Source of the DNA: Deltaproteobacteria bacterium
GTDB taxonomy: Bacteria; Desulfobacterota; Deferrisomatia; Deferrisomatales; JACRMM01
Reading direction: 5' to 3'
Assembly (NCBI GenBank): GCA_016214985.1
Contig: JACRMM010000043.1
Span: forward strand, 1-64,000
DNA: 64,000 nucleotides
Below are positions 26,438 to 36,358 of this stretch, one piece after another. How positions within the stretch are numbered: the first letter of the stretch is position 1; each line of letters begins with the position of its first letter. Under the pieces are notes generated by a model. The model made no database searches and was not told where the DNA came from. It saw only the letters and a program-made list of their open reading frames with translations. A program made the translations under genes and the position numbers.

Positions 26438-26770
26438 TCACTGCACGGTCACCTGATTTCTCAGTGCCTTGAGCTCCCTCTCCCCGACGCCCCTGATCTT
26501 GAGAAGATCATCGACCGAGGCGAAGGACCCGTTCTGGTCGCGATACGTCACAATGGCCACCGCGAGAGTCCGTCCCACACCCGGCGTCATCGAGAGCAGC
26601 TCAATGCCCGCCGTGTTCAGGTTCACGCGCTCCATGGCGCCCGAGCCGTAGAACGACCCGATGTGGCCATACTCCTCGGCACCTCGAGCCGCGTCGGGGC
26701 TCGCCACGAACGCCCCGATCCCCAGGGCCACTATTGATGCCACAACCCCCTTCTTCATCGTGCTGGTCAT
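26438..26770 (-). CDS. ComEA-like helix-hairpin-helix DNA-binding protein
   Basis: This 110-residue protein has a signal peptide or anchor (residues 6-29) and a linker. The C-terminal region has two helix-hairpin-helix motifs characteristic of ComEA: VNLNTAGIELLSMTPGVG at about 49-66 and FASVDDLLKIRGVGERELKAL at about 83-103. ComEA-type proteins bind incoming double-stranded DNA in the periplasm during natural transformation. Small secreted versions like this are common even where competence has not been shown. The ATG follows AAGGAG with 9-base spacing. Confidence 0.85.
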   Translation of the reverse strand: MTSTMKKGVVASIVALGIGAFVASPDAARGAEEYGHIGSFYGSGAMERVNLNTAGIELLSMTPGVGRTLAVAIVTYRDQNGSFASVDDLLKIRGVGERELKALRNQVTVQ

Positions 26771-27077
26771 CGTACCCGCTCCTTCCCCCCCTTCCTGGGT
26801 TCCAACGTTCTGTCCCGCTCCTGCCCGGCCCTCCTTTTTCCAGCGCCGAGAGCCCGTGACGCACGCAACGTAGGCACAGTTGCCCTCGGCGTCAACGCCG
26901 CCCCGGCCGTGGGCAGCCACGGCGGAGGGAACCCGGCGATCTTCCGCCCGGTGTCCACAGGGAGTGTGGATAACTTGTGGACGATCCTGTGGAGAGCCGC
27001 CATCTACCGATTCCCCAGGCGGGCAGAGGCCAGTTTGCACAACTTCTGTGCTACTGTAACAATATGATAATATTCTG
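26771..27077. other. 307-bp intergenic region with DnaA-box-like cluster and AT-rich patch
   Basis: The region lies between the 3' end of tgt and the 5' end of the ComEA-like gene, both on the minus strand. It contains the motif cluster and AT-rich patch listed separately. No ORF in it is protein-like. Confidence 0.6.
26954..26993. other. cluster of DnaA-box-like motifs
   Basis: TGTGGATAA at 26965-26973 is a perfect reverse-complement match to the DnaA box TTATCCACA. Two further TGTGGA cores lie at 26976-26981 and 26988-26993, in the same direction, starting 11 and 12 bases apart. An inverted core, TCCACA, lies at 26954-26959. Four cores within 40 bases suggest a DnaA-binding locus; only one is a full match. 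Confidence 0.5.
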
Positions 27078-27090
27078 CTATTTTGATTCT
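27037..27090. other. AT-rich patch next to DnaA-box-like cluster
   Basis: From 27054 to 27088 the sequence is mostly A and T, exceptional in this GC-rich window. It includes AATATGATAATATT at 27061-27074, whose ends are inverted. Just upstream GCACA at 27037-27041 is inverted as TGTGC at 27047-27051. The last codons and stop of tgt fall inside the patch. It could act as an unwinding element or simply as the tgt terminator region. Confidence 0.5.
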
Positions 27091-28259
27091 CCGGGCCCAG
27101 GGCGGTGTTCTCGGCGTCCGCCGGGGCCGCGCTCCCCCGGCACGACCCCGGCGCCCAAATACCGGCGGTAGAAGTCGGCTTTGAACTCCGGAAACCGGTC
27201 GCCCGCAATGGCGTCCCGGGCTTCAGCCACGAGCGTCATGTAGAAGTGGACGTTGTGGATCGATGCCAAGGTCTTTCCCAGGGGCTCGTCCACCTCGAAG
27301 AGGTGGTGCAGGTAGGCGCGGGAGAACGTCCGGCAGGTGGCACAGCTGCACGCAGTGTCCACCGCATACCGGTCCTTGCGGTACTCCTTGCGCTGGATTC
27401 GAAGCTTGCCGGTGCCCGTGAAGAGGGTCCCGCCGCGAGCGAGCTTGGTCGGGAGGATACAGTCGAACAGATCGATGCCTCGCTCGACCGCCTCCAGGAT
27501 GTCCTCGGGACGCCCCACCCCCATGAGGTACCGGGGCCTTCCCTCCGGCAGGAACGGCTCGGAGTACTCCACGGCCCGCTTCATCAAGTCATGACCCTCG
27601 CCCACGCTCACCCCGCCGATCGCGTACCCGGGAAGATCCAGGTCCGCGAGCGCCTCGGCGCATCGCTGGCGCAGGTCGGGGTAGACCGAGCCCTGAACGA
27701 TCCCGAAGAGCGCCTGGTCGTGGGGTCGGCGATGGGCGTCGACGCAGCGCCGGGCCCACCGCAGCGTCCGTTCCACCGACTCGGCGGTGTACCCGCGCTC
27801 CGCGGGGAAGGGGATGCACTCGTCGAAGGCCATGATGATGTCGGCACCGAGATCGTTTTGCGCAGCGGTCGACACCTCGGGACCGAGAAACGCCGGCGCG
27901 CCCCCCTTCTCGAAGGCAAACTGCACCCCCTCCTCGGTAATGACGCGACCGGGAAGGCTGAACACCTGAAAGCCGCCGGAGTCGGTGAGGATCGGGCCGT
28001 TCCACCCCATGAAGGCGTGCAGCCCACCGCAGCGTTTGACGATGGCCGTGCCCGGCTGCAGGAAGAGGTGATACGTGTTCGCCAGGACGATGCGCGCGCC
28101 CGCGCCCGCCGCCAGATCGGGGTGAAGGGTCTTGAGCGCGGCCTGGGTGCCCACGGGCATGAAGAGCGGGGTCTCGACTGTGCCGTGGGGTGTGGCCAGG
28201 CGGCCGTGCCGCGCGCGGGTGCGGGCGTCACGGCGCAGAAGCGCGAAGGAGACGGCCAC
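27078..28259 (-). CDS. tgt: tRNA-guanine transglycosylase (queuine/preQ1)
   Basis: Tgt swaps the wobble guanine of GUN-anticodon tRNAs for preQ1, the entry step to queuosine. The 393-residue protein has LTDSGGFQVFSL (about 104-115, with the catalytic-site Asp), IIMAFDECIPFP, GGVSVGEGHDLM and LMGVGRPEDIL. The zinc site CSCATCRTFSRAYLHH (about 320-335) is intact. The GTG follows TAGGAGACGAC, eight bases after the upstream regulator gene, so the two form an operon. Its 3' end is unusually AT-rich. Confidence 0.96.
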   Translation of the reverse strand: MAVSFALLRRDARTRARHGRLATPHGTVETPLFMPVGTQAALKTLHPDLAAGAGARIVLANTYHLFLQPGTAIVKRCGGLHAFMGWNGPILTDSGGFQVFSLPGRVITEEGVQFAFEKGGAPAFLGPEVSTAAQNDLGADIIMAFDECIPFPAERGYTAESVERTLRWARRCVDAHRRPHDQALFGIVQGSVYPDLRQRCAEALADLDLPGYAIGGVSVGEGHDLMKRAVEYSEPFLPEGRPRYLMGVGRPEDILEAVERGIDLFDCILPTKLARGGTLFTGTGKLRIQRKEYRKDRYAVDTACSCATCRTFSRAYLHHLFEVDEPLGKTLASIHNVHFYMTLVAEARDAIAGDRFPEFKADFYRRYLGAGVVPGERGPGGRREHRPGPGESK

Positions 28260-28267
28260 GTCGTCTC

Positions 28268-29845
28268 CTAGGCCTTCCCGAGCTTCGCGTGCAGCGTGTT
28301 TCGGTTGATCCCGAGCAGGGAGGCCGCCTGCAGCCTTACACCGTCGACCCTCTGCAGAGCCTCCCGAACCAACACGCCCTCCACCCGGTCCACAACGGCT
28401 CGAAACACTCCTTCGGGCGGCGGGCTCTCGAACAGGCCCTGCGCGAGCCGCGCTACGGCGCCCTCGAGCTCCTCGGCCACGCCGCCGTGGGCCACCGACG
28501 GCGCGCCCGCGAGCTCCGGTGGCAGATCGGCGGGCTCGATCGCATCGCCCCGGGCCATGACGACCATCCGCTCGACCGCGTTCTCGAGCTCCCGAACGTT
28601 GCCGGGCCACCCGTACCGCGTGAGCACGGCCAACACCTCTCGGTTGAAGCCGCGGATCGGCTTCTGGTTCTCGGCGCAGAACCGGCGCAGGAAGTGATAG
28701 GCCAGCAGTGCGATATCCTCTCGGCGCTCCCGGAGGGGAGGCAGATGGATCGGCACCACGTTGAGGCGGTAGTACAGATCCTCTCGGAACCGCCCGTCTC
28801 GCACCTCGCGAGCAAGGTTTCGATTGGTGGCCGCGATGACCCGCACGTCCACCTTGAGCGTCACCTTCCCCCCGAGCCGCTCGAACTCCCGCTCCTGCAG
28901 GACCCTCAGGAGCTTGACCTGGAGACCGAGGGGGATCTCCCCGACCTCGTCGAGGAAGATCGAACCACCATCGGCAAGCTCGAAGCGGCCCTCCTTGCGC
29001 CCGACGGCCCCGGTGAAGGCGCCCTTCTCATGGCCGAAGAGCTCGCTCTCCAGGAGCGTCTCCGGGAGACTCGCGCACGACAGCCGCACGAACGGCCCCG
29101 CGGCCCGGTCCGAGTTGTAGTGGATCGCCTTTGCCACGAGCTCTTTGCCCGTTCCGCTCTCGCCGGTGAGCAGCACGGTGGCGCGGCTGCGCGCCACCAG
29201 GTGGACCTGTTCGTAGACCGCGAGCATGGCGGAGCTCGTGCCCACCATGTTCTCCAGTCTGTAGGTCTCGTGCAGAGCGCGGCGGAGCTCCGCGTTCTCG
29301 TCGGCCAGGGTGGCTTTATCCCTTCGAATCCGCTCCCGCATCCCGACCGCCTGACCCACGATCCCCGCCACGATCGTCAGAAGCCGCAGGTCCTCTTCGA
29401 AGTCGACGCGATCGTCAAAGAGGCGGTCCGCCGACAGCACGCCGACGGTCTCGGACCCGAGCTTCACGGGCACGCACAGAAACGAGATCTGCGCCTTGCG
29501 GATGTCGCCCCGGGACCGCGTACGGTTCAGGAAGAGAGGCTCCGCCCCGATGTTGGGGATGATCATCGGCTCGCCGGTCTCGAGCACGCGGCCCATCACA
29601 CCCTCTCCAACCTTATAGCGGCCCCGGCGGCGCTCGGCCTCCGTGAGCCCTTGCGCCACTTCGATGGCAAGCTCACCCGTCTCCGGATCCAGCAGGGCGA
29701 GAGTGCCACGCTGCATCCCCAGGCGCTCCGCCAGCGCGGTGAGGATCCGCTCCACGATCTCCTGGAGGTCCAGCGTCGACGCCACCGCCTGGCTCACTTC
29801 GTAGAGTGCGGAGAGCTCTCGAACCGTTTGGGACTCTTGCTCCAT
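28268..29845 (-). CDS. NifA-like sigma-54 enhancer-binding activator
   Basis: This 525-residue regulator has an N-terminal GAF domain (about 15-170). The AAA+ sigma-54 activation domain has Walker A GESGTGKE at 228-235, GAFTGA at 275-280 and Walker B GGSIFLDE at 293-300. A C-terminal Fis-type helix-turn-helix ([18 protein letters not shown]) ends the protein. Domain order matches NifA/FhlA-type activators, which drive RpoN promoters in response to a signal sensed by the GAF domain. No nif genes are in the window, so the target is unknown; the RpoN promoter at 21336 is one candidate. The ATG follows GGGAGGAGAACGGCC. Confidence 0.88.
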   Translation of the reverse strand: MEQESQTVRELSALYEVSQAVASTLDLQEIVERILTALAERLGMQRGTLALLDPETGELAIEVAQGLTEAERRRGRYKVGEGVMGRVLETGEPMIIPNIGAEPLFLNRTRSRGDIRKAQISFLCVPVKLGSETVGVLSADRLFDDRVDFEEDLRLLTIVAGIVGQAVGMRERIRRDKATLADENAELRRALHETYRLENMVGTSSAMLAVYEQVHLVARSRATVLLTGESGTGKELVAKAIHYNSDRAAGPFVRLSCASLPETLLESELFGHEKGAFTGAVGRKEGRFELADGGSIFLDEVGEIPLGLQVKLLRVLQEREFERLGGKVTLKVDVRVIAATNRNLAREVRDGRFREDLYYRLNVVPIHLPPLRERREDIALLAYHFLRRFCAENQKPIRGFNREVLAVLTRYGWPGNVRELENAVERMVVMARGDAIEPADLPPELAGAPSVAHGGVAEELEGAVARLAQGLFESPPPEGVFRAVVDRVEGVLVREALQRVDGVRLQAASLLGINRNTLHAKLGKA

Positions 29846-29972
29846 GGCCGTTCTCCTCCCATGGGGAACGTGGGACTGCAGTCCCCGGCCGGGTGCGCCG
29901 GGGCGGCGCGGATTATACGGGCCCCGTCGCAGACCGGTCAACAAACCCGAGTCCTTGGGCGGGGTTCGCGTC

Positions 29973-30001
29973 TTGACCTGCCGCAGCCTTCCCCCTACTA
30001 T
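29973..30001 (+). promoter_or_regulatory. sigma-70 type promoter of livF
   Basis: TTGACC at 29973-29978 and TACTAT at 29996-30001 are 17 bases apart. The livF start is 64 bases downstream with an AGGAGAG ribosome site. Confidence 0.65.
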
Positions 30002-30064
30002 CTTCCTCTCCCCCATCGCGGCGCCGACCCAAGCCGACCGGCCGCCCCCCAGGAGAGACGCCGC

Positions 30065-30772
30065 ATGCTTCGCCTCGAAGACGTCCACACCTTCTACGGC
30101 AATATCCCCGCCCTCCGGGGCGTTTCGATCGAGGTGGCCGAGGGGGAGGTGATCACCCTGATCGGAGCCAACGGCGCCGGCAAGACCACGACGCTCATGT
30201 CGATCTCCGGGCTCACCCCGCCCCGCATAGGCCGGGTGCTGTTCCGCAATCGGGAGATCCACGCCCTCAGTCCGGACCAGATCGTGGCCCTGGGCATCTC
30301 ACAGGTGCCCGAGGGGCGGCGCATCTTTCCCCACTTGACGGTGACGGAGAACCTCGACATGGGCGCCTTCCTGCGTCGGGACAAAGCCGGCATCCGGGAG
30401 GATCTGGACTACATCTTCTCTCTCTTTCCCATCCTGGCCGAGCGGCGCCACCAGGCCGGGGGAACGCTCAGCGGGGGTGAGCAGCAGATGCTCGCCATCT
30501 CCCGGGCCCTCATGGCAAGGCCCCAGTTGCTGCTCTTGGACGAGCCGTCCCTGGGCCTCGCCCCCATCGTCGTCCGGCTGATCTTCGACGTGGTCAAGCG
30601 GATCAACCAGGAGAGCAACACCACCATCTTCCTGGTGGAGCAGAACGCGAACCTCGCGCTCCAGATCGCCAACCGTGGATACGTGATGGAGAACGGCTGC
30701 ATCACCCTGGTCGACGAAGCCCGGGCCCTGCTGAGCAACGACCGGGTCCGGAAGGCGTACCTGGGCCTCTAG
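30065..30772 (+). CDS. livF: branched-chain amino acid ABC transporter ATP-binding protein LivF
   Basis: This 235-residue ABC ATPase has Walker [10 protein letters not shown] (about 36-44), the ABC signature LSGGEQQM near 138, Walker [14 protein letters not shown] and the H-loop region replaced by the LivF-typical VEQNANLAL. It powers the LivHM permease with LivG. It has its own promoter and is separated by 140 bases from livK, which is an unusual first position for livF. Confidence 0.95.
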   Translation: MLRLEDVHTFYGNIPALRGVSIEVAEGEVITLIGANGAGKTTTLMSISGLTPPRIGRVLFRNREIHALSPDQIVALGISQVPEGRRIFPHLTVTENLDMGAFLRRDKAGIREDLDYIFSLFPILAERRHQAGGTLSGGEQQMLAISRALMARPQLLLLDEPSLGLAPIVVRLIFDVVKRINQESNTTIFLVEQNANLALQIANRGYVMENGCITLVDEARALLSNDRVRKAYLGL

Positions 30773-30800
30773 CCCCGCGGCACCCCGCCGGAAAACACCG

Positions 30801-30829
30801 TTGACGGACCTGGTACCCCCTGTTACAAC
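30801..30829 (+). promoter_or_regulatory. sigma-70 type promoter of livK
   Basis: TTGACG at 30801-30806 and TACAAC at 30824-30829 are 17 bases apart, 83 bases before the livK start. It would give the binding protein its own, stronger transcript. Confidence 0.6.
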
Positions 30830-30912
30830 TCAGCCACCGGAAACCGCAGCTCCTCACACGCCCCCCATCGGCCCCTCTTGAGGCCGCCACTCTTCCCGAG
30901 CAGGAGGCGAAC

Positions 30913-32031
30913 ATGAAGCGAGTCGTTCTCTTCGCAGTAACGGCAACCACCTGCCTGGCCGCTGGGCTCGCCCTGGCCGCGGACACGATCAAGTTCGGCG
31001 TGGCCGGGCCGCACAGCGGCGACCTCGCCTCCTACGGCATCCCGTCCCGCAACGCCGCAGAGCTCATCGTCAAGGAGGTGAACGCCAAGGGCGGAGTGCT
31101 GGGCAAGCAGATCGAGCTCCTCATCGAGGACGACGTGTGCAAACCGGAGATCGCGACCAACACCGCGACGAAACTCGTTTCGGAGAAGGCCGACGTCGTG
31201 CTCGGCCACATTTGCTCCGGCGCGACCAAGGCCGCCATGGGCATCTACAAGGACGCGAAGATCGTTGCGATGTCGCCCTCGGCCACCAACCCGGCCCTGA
31301 CCCAGAGCGGCGACTACCCGAACTTCTTCCGGACGATCGCCTCGGACGACAACCAGGCCAAGCTGGGCGTCGACTTTGCTCTGAACACGCTGAAGGCCAA
31401 GAAGATCGCCGTGATCCACGACAAGGGCGACTACGGAAAGGGCTACGCCGAGTTCGCCAAGAGCTTCATCGACGCCTCGGGCAAGGGCCAGGCGGTCCTG
31501 TTCGAGGGGATCACCCCCGGCGCCGTGGACTACTCGGCGATTGTGCAGAAGATCAAGCAGTCGGGCGCCGACGTTGTGATCTACGGAGGCTACCACCCCG
31601 AGGCGTCGAAGATCGTCACCCAGATGAAGAAGAAGAAGATGAAGACGGCCTTTGTCTCGGACGACGGCGTCAAGGACGACACCTTCATCAAGGTGGCCGG
31701 GAAGTTCGCCGAGGGCGTGTACGCCTCGGGCCCCAAGGACACCTCGAAGCTGCCCCTCGCGATCAAGGCGACCGAGGACTACCGGAAAGCGTACGGCGCC
31801 GACCCGGGCGCCTTCTACCCCCAAGCTTACGCCGCGACGCTCGCGCTCCTCAATGCGATCAAGGAGGCCGGCTCGACCGAGTACTCCGCCGTCGAGAAGG
31901 CGCTGCGCACGAAGCTCGTCGACACGCCGCTCGGCAAGATCAAGTTCGACCAGCGGGGCGACGCCATCGGCGTCGACTTCTCGATGTACCAAGTAAAGAA
32001 CGGCAAGTACGTCGTCGTCCAGGCCAAGTAG
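30913..32031 (+). CDS. livK: branched-chain amino acid periplasmic binding protein
   Basis: The 372-residue protein has a signal peptide (ending GLALAADTIK) and the two-lobed type I periplasmic-binding fold. Typical features are FGVAGPHSGDLASYG (about 29-43), KGGVLGKQIELLIEDDVC and MSPSATNPALTQ. Its Cys pair (in DDVC and GHIC) matches the conserved disulfide of Leu/Ile/Val-binding proteins. Ligand is probably leucine, isoleucine or valine, though this family also binds amides and urea derivatives. The ATG follows GGAGG. A hairpin follows its stop. Confidence 0.93.
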   Translation: MKRVVLFAVTATTCLAAGLALAADTIKFGVAGPHSGDLASYGIPSRNAAELIVKEVNAKGGVLGKQIELLIEDDVCKPEIATNTATKLVSEKADVVLGHICSGATKAAMGIYKDAKIVAMSPSATNPALTQSGDYPNFFRTIASDDNQAKLGVDFALNTLKAKKIAVIHDKGDYGKGYAEFAKSFIDASGKGQAVLFEGITPGAVDYSAIVQKIKQSGADVVIYGGYHPEASKIVTQMKKKKMKTAFVSDDGVKDDTFIKVAGKFAEGVYASGPKDTSKLPLAIKATEDYRKAYGADPGAFYPQAYAATLALLNAIKEAGSTEYSAVEKALRTKLVDTPLGKIKFDQRGDAIGVDFSMYQVKNGKYVVVQAK

Positions 32032-32052
32032 GTGGCGTTCCCGTGAATCATC

Positions 32053-32089
32053 ACTCAGGGGAGGGGCGCAAGGCTCCTCCCCTGAGTTT
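32053..32089 (+). terminator. hairpin between livK and livH
   Basis: ACTCAGGGGAGG at 32053-32064 pairs perfectly with CCTCCCCTGAGT at 32076-32087 around an 11-base loop, followed by TTTCGTCTT. It sits 20 bases after the livK stop and 110 before livH, and likely lets most transcripts stop after the binding protein. Confidence 0.7.
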
Positions 32090-32198
32090 CGTCTTCCGTC
32101 AGCGACTCGTCGCAGGTGGTCCATCGCGGACCGTACGCTGGGGCACCGATGGTTTCGCTCAGCCGAGCGCTCACCACCAACCGCGGGCAGAGTGAGGC

Positions 32199-33101
32199 AT
32201 GGAATACTTCCTGGAACTCTTGCTCGGCGGCCTCACCCGAGGAAGCATCTACGCCCTCATCGCGCTGGGCTACACGATGGTGTACGGCATCATCGAGCTG
32301 ATCAACTTCGCGCACGGCGAGATCTACATGATCGGAGCCTTCACCGGGTTGATCGCGGCGAGCATCCTGACGATGAAGGGGCTCCAGGGGCCGGCGGTCT
32401 TGATCCTGGCCTGCATCGTGGCAGTCGTCTACGCAGCGGCGTACGGCCTCACGGTCGAGAAGATCGCCTACAAGCCGCTTCGCAACGCGCCGCGCCTGTC
32501 CCCGCTGATCAGCGCCATCGGCATGTCGATCTTCCTCCAGAACTACGTGCTCCTCGTGCAGACGCCGGACTTTCTTCCCTTCCCGAGCCTGATCCCCGAA
32601 TTCGCGTTCATGGAGCCGTTTTCCCACATCATGGGTTCCAGCGAGCTCGTCATCCTCGTGACGACCACCGCGCTGATGGTGGCGCTGACCGTGCTCATCA
32701 AGTTCACCCGGATGGGCAAGGCCATGCGAGCCACCGCCCAGGACCGCTCCATGGCCATGCTCGTCGGAGTCAACGTCAACCGGGTGATCTCGACCACGTT
32801 CGTGATCGGATCGGCCCTGGCCGCGGTGGGCGGCGTCTTGATCGCGTCGCACATCGGCCAGATCAACTTCGCCATCGGCTTCATCGCCGGCATCAAGGCG
32901 TTTACCGCGGCGGTCCTGGGTGGGATCGGGAGTGTCCCGGGAGCCGCGCTCGGAGGCGTGGTCCTCGGCCTGACCGAGAGCTTCGCCACCGGCTACGTGT
33001 CCAGCGACTACGAGGACGTGTTTGCCTTTGCGCTGCTCGTCCTGATCCTCATCTTCCGGCCGGAGGGTCTGCTCGGCCGGGCCAAGGCCCAGAAGGTCTG
33101 A
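32199..33101 (+). CDS. livH: branched-chain amino acid ABC permease LivH
   Basis: This 300-residue inner-membrane permease has about eight helices. Family signatures include LLLGGLTRGSIYALIALGYTMVYGIIELINFAHGE, spread over residues 6-41, KAFTAAVLGGIGSVPGAALGG near 235, and a C-terminal RPEGLLG. It forms the translocation pore with LivM. Eight bases separate it from livM. Confidence 0.95.
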   Translation: MEYFLELLLGGLTRGSIYALIALGYTMVYGIIELINFAHGEIYMIGAFTGLIAASILTMKGLQGPAVLILACIVAVVYAAAYGLTVEKIAYKPLRNAPRLSPLISAIGMSIFLQNYVLLVQTPDFLPFPSLIPEFAFMEPFSHIMGSSELVILVTTTALMVALTVLIKFTRMGKAMRATAQDRSMAMLVGVNVNRVISTTFVIGSALAAVGGVLIASHIGQINFAIGFIAGIKAFTAAVLGGIGSVPGAALGGVVLGLTESFATGYVSSDYEDVFAFALLVLILIFRPEGLLGRAKAQKV

Positions 33102-33108
33102 GGCGCCC

Positions 33109-34311
33109 ATGAAGAGCGTGATTCGGTCCCTGGGCATCACGGTCTGGTTCCTGTTCCTGACGTTCCCCCTGCTCGTCGTGCGCGTCAACACGATCGAAGA
33201 CACGGTGGAGTGGCGCTGGCGCAACATGCTCTACTTCGGGGTGGGCGTGTTCGTGCTCTCCTTCGTCTGGCGCGACCTGATGGGGCGCAAGGAGCGAAGC
33301 CAGGCCCGCGAGGCCCAGGCACCGGCCGACTCGTTGCGTCGCCGGCTTCTCGAGGACCCGAAGCTGTTCCGCCCCCTGCTCGCGCTCGCCGCCGTGTTTG
33401 CGGCCGCGTTTCCCTTCGCCTTCTCCGCGTATCAAGTGAACATCATGACCACGGCCCTGATCTACGTCGTGCTGGGCCTCGGCCTCAACATCGTGGTCGG
33501 GCTCGCAGGGCTCCTCGACCTCGGGTACGTGGCATTCTACGCCGTGGGCGCGTACACGTACGCACTCCTCAACCGCCACTTCGGACTCGGGTTCTGGGCG
33601 TGTCTTCCCCTGGGCATGGGCTTCGCAGCGCTCTTCGGGGTGCTGCTCGGGTTCCCGGTGCTCCGGCTCCGCGGCGACTATCTGGCGATCGTAACCCTGG
33701 GGTTCGGCGAGATCATTCGGCTGATCTTGGAGAACTGGAACCAGTTCTCTCAGGGGCCGAGCGGGATCGCAAACATCCCTCGGCCCTCGCTGTTCGGACT
33801 GGACCTGAACCTGCAGCAGGCGACGTTCTACCTCTACTACCTCATGATCGGGTTCGTGCTGTTCACGATCTTCGTCGTGAACCGGCTCCAGAACTCCCGT
33901 CTCGGACGGTCGTGGCTCGCCCTTCGCGAAGACGAGATCGCCTGCCAGGCCATGGGCATCGACAAGACCCGGACCAAGCTCGCCGCCTTCGCCCTGGGGG
34001 CGACCTGGGCCGGAATGGTCGGCGTGATCTTCGCGGCGAAGACGACGTTCATCAACCCGGCGAGCTTCACGTTTCTCGAGTCCGCGATGATCCTCTCGAT
34101 CGTAGTGCTCGGGGGGATGGGCTCGATCCTCGGCGTCTTCATCGCGGCGATGGTGTTGATCCTCTTGCCCGAGTACCTCCGGGCCTTCTCCGAGTACCGC
34201 ATGCTCGTCTTCGGGACGACCATGGTGCTCATGATGGTGTTCCGGCCGCAGGGGATCATCGCCAACGTCCGTCGGCGCTACGAATTCCACGGCCTCGAAG
34301 ACGCGGCCTAG
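33109..34311 (+). CDS. livM: branched-chain amino acid ABC permease LivM
   Basis: The 400-residue partner permease has an extra N-terminal region of about 100 residues with two helices and a charged linker, as in long LivM proteins. The core then has LGLGLNIVVGLAGLLDLGYVAFYAVGAY (in the 120s to 140s), LRLRGDYLAIVTLGFGEI and ESAMILSIVVLGGMGSILG, with RPQGI at the end. It lies between livH and livG in one transcript. Confidence 0.95.
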   Translation: MKSVIRSLGITVWFLFLTFPLLVVRVNTIEDTVEWRWRNMLYFGVGVFVLSFVWRDLMGRKERSQAREAQAPADSLRRRLLEDPKLFRPLLALAAVFAAAFPFAFSAYQVNIMTTALIYVVLGLGLNIVVGLAGLLDLGYVAFYAVGAYTYALLNRHFGLGFWACLPLGMGFAALFGVLLGFPVLRLRGDYLAIVTLGFGEIIRLILENWNQFSQGPSGIANIPRPSLFGLDLNLQQATFYLYYLMIGFVLFTIFVVNRLQNSRLGRSWLALREDEIACQAMGIDKTRTKLAAFALGATWAGMVGVIFAAKTTFINPASFTFLESAMILSIVVLGGMGSILGVFIAAMVLILLPEYLRAFSEYRMLVFGTTMVLMMVFRPQGIIANVRRRYEFHGLEDAA

Positions 34312-34330
34312 ACGAAGCCAGGGTTTCGCG

Positions 34331-35122
<792 letters not shown>

Positions 35123-35191
35123 CCCTGGTACGAACCGCACGTCTCGCGCGCGCCGGCGAGATCCTCCCGAGGACGTTCGAGTCGATAGGGG

Positions 35192-35218
35192 CCGGACCGG
35201 TCCGCGGACCGGATCCGG
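35192..35218. terminator. bidirectional hairpin between livG and glycosyltransferase gene
   Basis: The 16-base perfect palindrome CCGGTCCGCGGACCGG lies at 35197-35212, extended by CCGGA at 35192-35196 pairing with TCCGG at 35214-35218 across a one-base bulge. It separates two convergent genes. There is no T-tract. Confidence 0.5.
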
Positions 35219-35227
35219 TTGGACACA

Positions 35228-36340
35228 TCACGAGTCTCGGTGGTTTTCGGATCCGGATGGAGCGAGGGACCGCACGTGGTGCCGGCGATGGAACTCGTAG
35301 ATCGCGAGCTTCCGCCGGGCGTCACCGGCACCGAGGGCATAGCCGCAGCACTCTCCGGCGGCACTCACGGCCAGTCCGAAGCACACGGCGGGCAGGCAGA
35401 GCACGGGCAGCCCGGCGAGCGGCCACCGGCGCGCCAGGTGACCTACTACGCGCACGAAGCGCACCAGGGGGATCAACGGGGCCCCGGCCGCGTGCAGGGC
35501 GCGCCGGGCCACCGGCCACATGCGCCCCCGGGAAGCGGCAAAGGACCGCCCGGCGTAGAACATGGTCCGTGCCCAGGCCGGCACCCGCTCGAAATTGAGG
35601 TGGCGAATTACAGCCCTCGGCTCCAGATACGCCCCAGCACCGCGCTGCCTCAGCTCCCAGTGCAGCAGGGTTTCTGCGTCCAGGCGCGCTCCCAGTTCGT
35701 CCCCGTAGTTCAGCAACACCTCTCGCTTGTAGCACGAGTTGTGTCCGGGCAGGTGCCGGACCGGCCCTGCGCGCGAGGGATCGAGCCACGCCGAGTAAGC
35801 GATCAGCAAATCCGCCCAGCTGATCAGGCTTCCTGGGTTGGCGTTTCGCACTGCGGGCCCCACCACGTCCCACGGTCCCCTGTGCGCCTCCACCAAGGCC
35901 TCGGCCCAAGCCGGCTCCAGACAGACGTGCTCTTCCACGAGGGCGACCAGTGGCGCGCGTGCGGCGCGGATCCCCGCGGCGTGCGCCTCCCCGATCGAGG
36001 CGATCGGGCCGACCTCCACCACCCGCACCCCGCCAAATCCTGCGAGCACCGACCCGTCCAGGCCGAGCCCGGCGGCCGAGGGGGCCACGATCACCAGCTC
36101 CATGCGGGCGCACGCAGACTGAGCCCGAAGCGAGTCAGCGGCGTCGCGGATGGACCCGAAACGGTCTGGAGTGACGAGGATCGCGGAAAGTTCCAGCCGT
36201 CCGGGGGGTTGGTCGGCGGGGTCGCAAGCTCTGCGCCCGCCCCGCCGCGTGGGCGCGGAAGAGGAGCGCGCGAGCAGCCGGTCGTCATGCGCGCCTTCGG
36301 CGACCGCGGCGACCGGCCTGGGGGAAGGCGCGCTCGCCAC
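35228..36340 (-). CDS. family 2-like glycosyltransferase
   Basis: The 370-residue protein looks like a GT-A fold glycosyltransferase. ELSAILVTPDRFGSIRDA starts the nucleotide-binding half near residue 50, and an acidic site reads LVALVEEHVCLEP in place of a DxD. GPAVRNANPGSL and HLPGHNSCYKREVLLNYG follow, typical of GT2 acceptor regions. A C-terminal hydrophobic region (about 300-345) may anchor it to the membrane. The first 45 residues are low complexity, and the GTG start has no clear ribosome site, so the true start may be further in. Sugar and acceptor are unknown. It follows the Fis-like gene by 18 bases. Confidence 0.7.
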   Translation of the reverse strand: MASAPSPRPVAAVAEGAHDDRLLARSSSAPTRRGGRRACDPADQPPGRLELSAILVTPDRFGSIRDAADSLRAQSACARMELVIVAPSAAGLGLDGSVLAGFGGVRVVEVGPIASIGEAHAAGIRAARAPLVALVEEHVCLEPAWAEALVEAHRGPWDVVGPAVRNANPGSLISWADLLIAYSAWLDPSRAGPVRHLPGHNSCYKREVLLNYGDELGARLDAETLLHWELRQRGAGAYLEPRAVIRHLNFERVPAWARTMFYAGRSFAASRGRMWPVARRALHAAGAPLIPLVRFVRVVGHLARRWPLAGLPVLCLPAVCFGLAVSAAGECCGYALGAGDARRKLAIYEFHRRHHVRSLAPSGSENHRDS

Positions 36341-36358
36341 GGCGTCGGAACAACGGGC

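Noticed and set aside
26954..26993. Reading the TGTGGA cluster as a small CRISPR-like repeat
   Set aside because: Cores are six bases long, 11-12 bases apart and not followed by uniform spacers; DnaA-like sites explain them better.
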